Positions 51,708-58,901 of a stretch of 64,000 nt of DNA are shown piece by piece. The notes beneath the pieces are model-generated. The model made no database searches and had not been told where the DNA came from. It saw nothing but the letters and a program-made list of their open reading frames with translations. Origin of the DNA: Saccharofermentans sp. (GTDB lineage: Bacteria > Bacillota > Clostridia > Saccharofermentanales > Saccharofermentanaceae); assembly GCA_024688685.1 (NCBI GenBank), contig JAILDX010000014.1:1-64000 (forward strand), written 5' to 3'. A program made the translations under genes and the position numbers. Every line of letters begins with the position of its first letter. Position 1 is the first letter of the stretch.

Positions 51708-52778
51708 TTATTCGATAGCATTCTTGCCGTAACTCATCAGTTCACCGTATTCCTCGAGCTCAGCAAGCTGCTGCTGAAGGACGTCGTCGTACATCGTCTC
51801 CTTCTCTGCCCATATGGAAGCAACTTCCGGAACGTTACGGTAATCAGTCAGGTCACAGTTGGATACGAGATACCCGCCGAGATAGTCGGCAAACTTCTCA
51901 GCACCGTAGATATTGAGGTGCTCGCCGCCGTCATATGTGTCGTGTGACCAGTCTATTCCGATCTCATCAATATTGTTCAGACAGTTGATATATGTCAGAC
52001 CATTCGCGTCCGCGAAACTCCTGACCTGCTCATCCCACTCGGGATACCAGTGAGGGTAGGTGATGGGGGACTTTACAAGGATGAGAGTAATGCCTTTCTC
52101 CTTGCAAAGATCAGTCATCCTTTGGAGATAGCCCATTGCGTTTGATCCGAGCGCCGGATCGGTAAGAGTCTTTGGATCGGGCAGTTCTGTCAAGGGCCTT
52201 ACATCCGCACGCAGATAGTAGCCGTTGATACTGACAGGATCGCGGTGGAACATATACTCAAAGTCAGTCTTCTTAAGCTCCTGCCATCTTGAATGGAAAC
52301 GCAGGAAGGGGAATACATATTCGATGAAGTTCTCGTCCGCTGTCATTGAGGCATTGATGGCATCAACCTTGGTGCGTGACCATCTCATCCCGTCCAGTGC
52401 CATCCTGTTGTATGTCTCACTCCTGGGCTCGTTGTATTTGAGAGAGAAAACGTTAAAGACAACGACCTTGGGAGTCTCATAACGGAGCGCATCCTCGAGC
52501 ATATAGTATGAATGCCATACGAGCTGCTGTGAGTTGCCGCGGGTGTATGAGGATATTCCATACTGACGGTAGAGTTCAACGGTGGAGACGTTCTCATAGA
52601 GTTCACAGTCACCGATGAAGAGCACTTCGTGAGGTGCCGTATCCTCATAGTATTCTGATGTGAAGGAACCTTCAATTATGCCCTTCATGTACTTGGGCAT
52701 GACGAGGTAAGACAGAATGACCAGTACAAGTACCGTGATGACTGCAACAGTTATGAGTGCAATTATTCTTTTACGCAT
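51708..52778 (-). CDS. Membrane-anchored SGNH/DltD-like protein
   Basis: The 356-residue protein has one N-terminal helix (~8-30) and an extracytoplasmic SGNH-like domain. The first block is FIGDCELYENVS, where Cys stands in place of the usual catalytic Ser of GDS; the late His block is DGGEHLNIYGAEKFADYL. It takes the DltD place at the end of a Dlt-like operon (transfer or editing step on the outer face). The Cys for Ser change would matter for catalysis and is worth checking by alignment. The last gene of its operon. Confidence 0.78.
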   Translation of the reverse strand: MRKRIIALITVAVITVLVLVILSYLVMPKYMKGIIEGSFTSEYYEDTAPHEVLFIGDCELYENVSTVELYRQYGISSYTRGNSQQLVWHSYYMLEDALRYETPKVVVFNVFSLKYNEPRSETYNRMALDGMRWSRTKVDAINASMTADENFIEYVFPFLRFHSRWQELKKTDFEYMFHRDPVSINGYYLRADVRPLTELPDPKTLTDPALGSNAMGYLQRMTDLCKEKGITLILVKSPITYPHWYPEWDEQVRSFADANGLTYINCLNNIDEIGIDWSHDTYDGGEHLNIYGAEKFADYLGGYLVSNCDLTDYRNVPEVASIWAEKETMYDDVLQQQLAELEEYGELMSYGKNAIE

Positions 52779-52801
52779 AAATTGATACTGTCTCCTTTCC
52801 G

Positions 52802-54394
52802 TCAGAATTGATTATAGATAAACTGGGTAGCGTCGTACCCGTGTCCGTATGCGCCAAACAGGAGCGTTACGATGAGCAGGAATGCCATCGCCCCGTACCA
52901 GATCCACGGGTTCTCATAAAGAGTCTCGCGGATGTCTTTCTTGCTGCGGTACTTGTAGATGCTTACGCAAAGAATTATTACCAGACCTGCTGCGAGAACG
53001 ATGTAATCGGCACCTGAAATTCCCAAGTGGAGCAGGCTGCCGTCAGAAAATATCTTCACGTTGAACTTCGTGAACATCGTTCCAACCATCTTGAATGTCA
53101 TGGGGACATCCCTGTAGCAGTCAAACATCCTGATAAGGCTCATGAGGAAGATAGTCCTAAGTATCTCAAATACGCCGTACCATGCCTTGTTCTTAAAGCC
53201 GAACTTCTTATGGAACTTCTCATAAAGAGGTTCAAACTCCTGGGATATCATGATGACCGCAAAGTTCATAAGACCCCATACGATGAAGTTCCATGCAGCT
53301 CCGTGCCAGACACCTGTCGCAAGCCAGACGATGAATGCGGAGATATAAACCGTAAGCCTCTTTCCCCAGAACTTTCCAAGGTGCTCACGTGACCACTTGG
53401 AGAGCTTCAGCATATTCTTATCGACTGACAGGGGATAGAAGATGTAGTCCGTAAACCACGAGCCCATCGTGATGTGCCAGCGGTTCCAGTATTCCTTGAT
53501 GTTCTTGGAGAAATAGGGAAGATCGAAGTTCTCTTTGACTGTTATCCCGAGACACTGGGCAATACCTATCGTGATGTCGATACCTCCGGTGAAATCGCAG
53601 TATAGCTCAAATGCATAGAAGAACATGGCGATCATGACGAATGCGCCCTGGTAAAGATCCGTATCACCAATAAGGGATGTAACGGCAGTGATTATCCTGT
53701 CTGCGATAACGACCTTCTTGAAGTATCCCCACAGGATGCGGATAAGACCGGATGTAAATCCCTTCTCGGAGAAAGAATGCTCTGAATAAAGAGTCTTCGA
53801 AAGGTCACCATATCTTGAGATAGGACCCTGTACGAGCTGGGGGAAGAACGATACAAACAGCGCGAGCTTGAAGATATTCTTCTCCGCCTTGACTGTTCCG
53901 CGGTAAGTATCGATCAGGTATCCGACCGTCTGGAAAGTATAGAAGGAAATACCCATCGGGATGATCAGATCGACAGCCTTGAGGGCAGAGCCTTCCGCGA
54001 GGAACTTATTGATGTTCGTTATGACAAAGTTGGTGTATTTGGTAACGGCCAGGATGCCGAGGTTGAAGATCATCGATACGAGGAGGATCTTCCATTTGGA
54101 TGCCTTGGCCTTTGCCTTGAGTGATTTCTTGAGGTCTGTGGAATAAGTGCCGTCCGCCTTTGCGTTTTTGATGGCGAGGTCAGTCTTATCCTGTGCCTTC
54201 TCCATCAGGTATCCGGCAATGAATGCGGTCACCGTGGTCGTTCCTATGAATATCAGATAGTAGGGGCTCGCGAACCAGTAAAATGCATAACTGGCGATGA
54301 GCAGAAGAGGCCATTGCCATTTCTTCGGCAACAGATAATAGAGCACGAAAAGTATTATCGTGAACGCTATGAATTCATAGGAAACAAAGAGCAT
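52802..54394 (-). CDS. MBOAT-family O-acyltransferase (DltB-like)
   Basis: The 530-residue polytopic protein has the MBOAT signature: EYWNRWHITMGSWFTDYIFYP and the catalytic His in GVWHGAAWNFIVWG. DltB-like MBOAT proteins pass an acyl or aminoacyl group from a carrier protein across the membrane. It lies three bases after the carrier protein gene and 23 bases before the SGNH gene, which is the Dlt order. Confidence 0.92.
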   Translation of the reverse strand: MLFVSYEFIAFTIILFVLYYLLPKKWQWPLLLIASYAFYWFASPYYLIFIGTTTVTAFIAGYLMEKAQDKTDLAIKNAKADGTYSTDLKKSLKAKAKASKWKILLVSMIFNLGILAVTKYTNFVITNINKFLAEGSALKAVDLIIPMGISFYTFQTVGYLIDTYRGTVKAEKNIFKLALFVSFFPQLVQGPISRYGDLSKTLYSEHSFSEKGFTSGLIRILWGYFKKVVIADRIITAVTSLIGDTDLYQGAFVMIAMFFYAFELYCDFTGGIDITIGIAQCLGITVKENFDLPYFSKNIKEYWNRWHITMGSWFTDYIFYPLSVDKNMLKLSKWSREHLGKFWGKRLTVYISAFIVWLATGVWHGAAWNFIVWGLMNFAVIMISQEFEPLYEKFHKKFGFKNKAWYGVFEILRTIFLMSLIRMFDCYRDVPMTFKMVGTMFTKFNVKIFSDGSLLHLGISGADYIVLAAGLVIILCVSIYKYRSKKDIRETLYENPWIWYGAMAFLLIVTLLFGAYGHGYDATQFIYNQF

Positions 54395-54397
54395 TTA

Positions 54398-54628
54398 TCA
54401 GTCTTCGTCCTCGAGTCTTGCAACGAGATCGGCAAGTGCCTTTGCAGAATTGAAGTTCTCGGGGATGATCTCCTCTGCGGGAATCTGAACATCAAGCCTG
54501 TCGTCTATTTCTGCAACGATGCTGATGATATCAAATGAGTCGATTATCCTGTCGTCAACGAGAGATGTATTTGTCTCGTAATCAACGTCGGGGTGAAGTT
54601 CTTTGAGTATAGCGATTATCTCGTCCAT
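54398..54628 (-). CDS. Acyl/aminoacyl carrier protein (DltC-like)
   Basis: The 76 residues form a four-helix carrier with the phosphopantetheine Ser in IDSFDIISIVAEIDD (DSFD instead of the common DSL). The ATG follows TAAAGGAGA. It lies between the adenylation enzyme and the MBOAT protein and should carry the activated amino acid between them. Confidence 0.93.
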   Translation of the reverse strand: MDEIIAILKELHPDVDYETNTSLVDDRIIDSFDIISIVAEIDDRLDVQIPAEEIIPENFNSAKALADLVARLEDED

Positions 54629-54640
54629 TTGCAGTCTCCT

Positions 54641-56155
54641 TTAAGCTTCTGTCATTTCCAAAAGTTTCTTTCTGTCCAGCTTTCCGTTCGGCGTGAGTGG
54701 CATAGCATCAAGCTTCTTTATCATGGAAGGGAGCATGTATCTCGGGAGCATTTCCTCTGCGGTCTCCTTGAGCCTGCCCTCTTCAATGTCACCTGTATAA
54801 TACAGCACGATGCGGTCCTTCTGCTTGTTATAGACCGCGCAGGACAGGACGATGCCGTCAACCTTGCTGACGTTGGCTTCTATCTCGCCCAGCTCGATCC
54901 TGTGACCCATGTGCTTTATCTGATAGTCCTTGCGCGAAACGAACACGAGCTCACCTCTCTCGTTGTACTTAGCAAGGTCGCCAGTCCTGTAGATAAGCTC
55001 GGGATAGTGCGTGTTAAGAGGGTTCTGAACGAATACCTCAGCCGTTCTCACGGGGTCGTTATAATATCCCAGAGTGAGCGCAGTACCCCTGATGCAGATC
55101 TCTCCGACCTCACCTTCAGACACGAGCCTGTCCTCATCGAGGAGCAGTATATCAGTGTTGTCGAAAGGCCTTCCCACGGGTATTGAATCGCCTTCCTCAA
55201 ACTCGCGGTCAACCTCGTAATAGCAGCTCATTCCCGTAGCTTCCGTAGGTCCGTAGAGATTGATGAATCTCGCTTCGGGGAGCGCCGCTCTCCAGCGGTT
55301 GAACTGCTTGATGGGGAAGACCTCGGAACCGAAAGCGATGAGCTTCAGCTGCGGAACTTCCTTCTTGAGCGCACCCAGCGCGGATATCATTGTGAGTGCC
55401 GAAACTACCCAGCAGACAGTATTGACCTTCTTCTCGTTCAGGAACTCAACGAGCTTGAGCGGGAACATAAACAGCTGCTTCGGAACGATCGCCGTATATG
55501 CACCGAACTTGATCGTGGGATAAAGCTCTTTAAGGCACGCATCGAAATAGAAAGGACTCTGATTTCCAAATCTTGTCTCTCCGTCAAAACCAAGAACATC
55601 CGACAGATGCTCGATATAGTCGATAACGCTTCTGTGGCATGCTGCGATGCCCTTGGGGATGCCGGTGGATCCTGATGTGTAGACAACGTAGATGGGGTCT
55701 GTATCTATCTGCTTCTGCCTGATGAGATCGAGTTTTCCGCTGTCCTCTTCAGTATTGCAGATATCCTCGAAGAGAACGATGCTTCCGTCGTGATCAAACT
55801 TCTCAGCAAGCTCTCTTGTGGACTCCTCGCAGATGATGAGACGGGGCTTCATGGAACCTAAGATGAGATCTATCCTCATCTGGGGCATCTCTTCATCTAT
55901 CGGAACATAGGAGCATCCGCCGTAAACTGTTCCGAAGAAAGTGGCTATTGCCCTCGGTGTCTTCTTCATGAAGATGATGACGGGCTCTCTGTAATAGCCG
56001 CCTACAGCGAGATATGAACCGACCGATCTGGCGGTGTCATATACCTGTCTGAATGTCATGGAGCATGTCTCACCGTCAAAGGACTCGTATGCGACCTTGT
56101 CCGGCACTTCCTTTACTGTCTTCTCAATGTACTCAAGAACGTTCTTCTGCTGCAT
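54641..56155 (-). CDS. Amino acid adenylation enzyme (DltA-like)
   Basis: The 504-residue ANL-family ligase has core motifs YVVYTSGSTGIPKG (A3), NLYGPTEATG (A5), YRTGDLA (A7) and the late Lys in PNGKLDRKKL (A10). It should activate an amino acid with ATP and load it on the carrier protein 12 bases downstream. It is DltA-like in length and position (D-alanine in classical systems). The racemase gene that ends one base before it suggests that another D-amino acid could be used. The pocket residues were not compared. Confidence 0.93.
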   Translation of the reverse strand: MQQKNVLEYIEKTVKEVPDKVAYESFDGETCSMTFRQVYDTARSVGSYLAVGGYYREPVIIFMKKTPRAIATFFGTVYGGCSYVPIDEEMPQMRIDLILGSMKPRLIICEESTRELAEKFDHDGSIVLFEDICNTEEDSGKLDLIRQKQIDTDPIYVVYTSGSTGIPKGIAACHRSVIDYIEHLSDVLGFDGETRFGNQSPFYFDACLKELYPTIKFGAYTAIVPKQLFMFPLKLVEFLNEKKVNTVCWVVSALTMISALGALKKEVPQLKLIAFGSEVFPIKQFNRWRAALPEARFINLYGPTEATGMSCYYEVDREFEEGDSIPVGRPFDNTDILLLDEDRLVSEGEVGEICIRGTALTLGYYNDPVRTAEVFVQNPLNTHYPELIYRTGDLAKYNERGELVFVSRKDYQIKHMGHRIELGEIEANVSKVDGIVLSCAVYNKQKDRIVLYYTGDIEEGRLKETAEEMLPRYMLPSMIKKLDAMPLTPNGKLDRKKLLEMTEA

Positions 56156-56156
56156 A

Positions 56157-56855
56157 TCAAACTTCCTTTTTGACCTCTTTGCCGCAGGCAGTTACGGCCT
56201 TTGCCGCAAGAAGGTCAAGGATATCGTAATAGGGCTTTCTGAGCCCTGCTTTGTGTGCTGCCACGGAAAGCTCGGTACAGCCGAGGATGAAAGCCTCCGC
56301 ACCCTTGTCTCTGAGGTGCGAAGCAACCTTGTCTATCTTCTCTGTTCCAAGTTCCTTTCCTGTCTTGATATCACCGTAGATGATATCGGTAACGATCTTC
56401 TGGAAGTCAGGGTCGGGTTCGACCGGAGTAATGCCGCGTGAGACGAGCGCATCGGCGATGAGGCGGTTCTTGATGCTGCCTTCGGTAGCCATGATGCCGG
56501 CACTCCTGATGCCCGATTCCTTCAAAAGATCAGCTGTCTCGTTGATGCCGTTATAGACGGGGATGCTGATATCCTCCGCGAGCTGCTTTGAAAAGTAAGC
56601 CGCAGTGATGCAGGGAATGGCAATAACATCTGCTCCCTGATCCTCCAGGCGCTTTGCAAGAGCAAGTATCGTCGGATACGGATCTTCGCTGCTCTCTCCC
56701 AGAAAGAAAGCTGTCCTGTCAGGGATCTGAGGACAGCTGTAGATTATGGTGTTGATGTGCTCCTGGTCTTTTGAGGCTGAAGTCAGCAAAACGATCTTCT
56801 CATAGAAGACCGCCGTTGCCATAGGACCCATTCCTCCAATAATACCTAGAGTCAT
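56157..56855 (-). CDS. Aspartate/glutamate racemase-family protein
   Basis: The 232-residue, cofactor-independent racemase has both catalytic Cys: IPCITAAYF (usual CNTAH, here with Asn replaced by Ile and His by Ala) and LGCTELSV. The start is GIIGGMGPMATAVFY, the family's opening. These enzymes interconvert L and D forms of Asp or Glu, some accept other amino acids. The changed CNTAH motif may mean altered substrate or activity. It lies seven bases after the lipoprotein and one base before the adenylation gene, so it is part of the Dlt-like operon. Confidence 0.88.
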   Translation of the reverse strand: MTLGIIGGMGPMATAVFYEKIVLLTSASKDQEHINTIIYSCPQIPDRTAFFLGESSEDPYPTILALAKRLEDQGADVIAIPCITAAYFSKQLAEDISIPVYNGINETADLLKESGIRSAGIMATEGSIKNRLIADALVSRGITPVEPDPDFQKIVTDIIYGDIKTGKELGTEKIDKVASHLRDKGAEAFILGCTELSVAAHKAGLRKPYYDILDLLAAKAVTACGKEVKKEV

Positions 56856-56862
56856 GTGAACC

Positions 56863-57423
56863 TTACACGATTGCGTTGTAGATGATGTTTGTTACTACAT
56901 TGTCACCATCAAATACGAATACGAGAACTGTGTCGTTGAGTTCGTATGTGAGAGTGGTTGCAGTCTCCTCTGTAGCATTGCCGTATGCTGCGGTTACCTG
57001 ATCCTTTGTGCAGCCGATGTAAATGCCCTCGGGTGTCTGGATCGTATCGTCGAGGAAGTTGATGCTGGAGATAACGTCAACAGCACCGTTAGGGTTTGTA
57101 CTGATAACTACTGAACCGCCGTATGTGTATGTCTTGCTCATTCCGAGACCTGCACAGGAAGCTGCCTCGAAGTAGGAGTAGTCATCACCGAGATCTGAAA
57201 GGATCTTGTTCATATCTGTGTTGACACGTACTTCTGTGCCCTTGTATCTGAAAACATATCCCTCAACGTCATCTGCTACTGTTGTCTGAACAGGCATAAG
57301 TGATGACTGTGATGTGCTGAGTGACATACCTGTGCCCTGTGCTCCAGTGTTGTTGCAGCCTGCGACAAGTGCCATTCCGATTGCTGCGGTAAGCATAACA
57401 GCTGCGATCTTCATATTGTTCAT
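56863..57423 (-). CDS. Lipoprotein, paralogue of the one at 49588
   Basis: The start at 57423 (MNNMKIAAVM) follows GGAGGA; an ATG at 57438 lies upstream of that site. The 186 residues have a lipobox ALVAGC and a C-terminal domain like the other copy (FRYKGTEVRVNTDMNKIL, DDYSYFEAASCAGLGMSKTY, IYIGCTKDQVTAAYG). It opens the Dlt-like operon behind an extended -10 box. It probably acts at the envelope, but its function is unknown. Confidence 0.78.
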   Translation of the reverse strand: MNNMKIAAVMLTAAIGMALVAGCNNTGAQGTGMSLSTSQSSLMPVQTTVADDVEGYVFRYKGTEVRVNTDMNKILSDLGDDYSYFEAASCAGLGMSKTYTYGGSVVISTNPNGAVDVISSINFLDDTIQTPEGIYIGCTKDQVTAAYGNATEETATTLTYELNDTVLVFVFDGDNVVTNIIYNAIV

Positions 57424-57472
57424 TGGTTTTTCCTCCAAAACAAGAATACCGGGAACTGGCCCGACCTTAGCA

Positions 57473-57481
57473 ATAATACCA
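57473..57481 (-). promoter_or_regulatory. Extended -10 promoter TGGTATTAT of the Dlt-like operon
   Basis: Minus strand, about 50 bases before the lipoprotein ATG. A small palindrome CTTATT-AAA-AATAAG lies just upstream. Confidence 0.55.
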
Positions 57482-57537
57482 CATACTTATTAAAAATAAG
57501 GGTATGCAAAGATTACAAGTTTTATATATGCCGCTCT

Positions 57538-58821
57538 TTAGTTAATTGTGAGATTTGTGAAGTCGAGTCTGTTCTGAACTGACGTTGAAGCCCTTACGGG
57601 AAGGATGCTGCCGTCGAACGGGAATCTTGAATCGAGCTCGTTGTCGGTCCTCATGAACCAGTATGTCTTATGTGTTCTCAGAGGGCAAGCATCGCAGTGG
57701 TACCACTGGCCCTGAAGCTTTACCAGGTTCCAGATGTGTCCGCCGTCAACTCTCATATTCTCAATGCCTGCCACGTCGAGCAGTGCCTTGCATGCGCCGT
57801 AGAATATGGAGCATTCGCCCCTTCTCTGGTCAAAACCCTGCATTGCAGCGCCTGTCCAGTGCATCTCGGTCTGGCTCGAAACATACTTGATGTTCTCGTT
57901 TGCCCACTTGAAGATCCTCATGGCGATCTGAACATCCGTATAGTCATCCCTGTCGATAATCTGCGCATAGATCTGCCTTGCACGCTCATAGACGGTCTCG
58001 GGATATACATAATCCGAAGGACGCGTCTCGACTGTGATCGTGATGGGTACTCTTGCGGTATTTCCTGACTCATCCGTCGAAACATATGTCACCTGATATG
58101 TACCGGGCGTGTTGGAATCAAAGCCTTCCGCCTCAACTTCAACAACGGGATTCTCCATGTAGTCGTCGGTTACCGTTATGTCCTTCAGGAGGACTATGGG
58201 GTCGCCTGCGACCATCGTAAGATCAGCCGCTCCGCTGATAACGGGAGGAGTGGTGTCCTCAAGAACCGTAAAGGGAACGCTCACGATGCCCGTGTTGCCG
58301 TATGCGTCCGTAAGGACTACGGGAACGGTCGTATCGCCGCCCTTGCCGACGTTTGGTGTGCCGGAGTAAGCCACATAGACGGTGCCGCTCAGGTCGTAGA
58401 GATCCTTTACCGTCTCCTCAGCATCGGGAGCCTTGCCTGCCATGATCGTCTGCGGAATGGGAGAGCCCGTAGGCGGCGTTGTATCTTCGATGTTCAGGAT
58501 CGATTCCACCCTCTTGCCGTAAAGGCTGATGGCGATCTTATATGTTCCCGGCGCGTTTGTATCTATCTTGCTGATATCCGTGAGGATCTTCGCGAAACTG
58601 ACATCCTCATCAAAGAACATTGACCTGTTGAGGAAGCTGCCCGTCTCAAGGGTGACCTCCGGCTTGATCATGGAAAACTGTTTGCTGACGATAAAACCGA
58701 TGATGCCGCCGACAAAGATACCGGACAGAGCAACACTGCCCGCAATAAGCAGCATCTTCCTGCGGGGATCCTTCTTTCTTATGCCATACATCTCGAGTTC
58801 TTCGTCGTCGTATTTGCCCAT
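57538..58821 (-). CDS. Membrane-anchored transglutaminase-like protein with Ig-like domains
   Basis: The 427-residue protein has a cytoplasmic start, one helix (~23-47), two or three Ig-like/DUF5011-type domains (~50-275: NIEDTTPPTGSP, VLEDTTPPVISG, GTYQVTYVSTDESGN) and a transglutaminase-like domain (~285-427). The triad is Cys in RRGECSIFYG, His in GGHIWNLV and Asp in WYHCDACP. Related proteins process or bind peptides in the cell wall. No ribosome binding site precedes the ATG; TGCTATTAT lies eight bases before it, so the transcript may be leaderless. Confidence 0.9.
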   Translation of the reverse strand: MGKYDDEELEMYGIRKKDPRRKMLLIAGSVALSGIFVGGIIGFIVSKQFSMIKPEVTLETGSFLNRSMFFDEDVSFAKILTDISKIDTNAPGTYKIAISLYGKRVESILNIEDTTPPTGSPIPQTIMAGKAPDAEETVKDLYDLSGTVYVAYSGTPNVGKGGDTTVPVVLTDAYGNTGIVSVPFTVLEDTTPPVISGAADLTMVAGDPIVLLKDITVTDDYMENPVVEVEAEGFDSNTPGTYQVTYVSTDESGNTARVPITITVETRPSDYVYPETVYERARQIYAQIIDRDDYTDVQIAMRIFKWANENIKYVSSQTEMHWTGAAMQGFDQRRGECSIFYGACKALLDVAGIENMRVDGGHIWNLVKLQGQWYHCDACPLRTHKTYWFMRTDNELDSRFPFDGSILPVRASTSVQNRLDFTNLTIN

Positions 58822-58829
58822 AGGCTAAT

Positions 58830-58838
58830 ATAATAGCA
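58830..58838 (-). promoter_or_regulatory. Extended -10 promoter TGCTATTAT, putative leaderless start
   Basis: Minus strand, eight bases before the ATG at 58821, with no ribosome binding site between. Confidence 0.55.
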
Positions 58839-58862
58839 CGATTAGCGGCAAAGAGAATATTG

Positions 58863-58871
58863 TGATACACT
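58863..58871 (+). promoter_or_regulatory. Extended -10 promoter TGATACACT of copA
   Basis: Thirty bases before the copA ATG; AAGGGA is the ribosome binding site. No copper-repressor box was recognised. Confidence 0.55.
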
Positions 58872-58901
58872 TAAAAAGCAAGGCTTAGAAGGGATTTTTT
58901 T

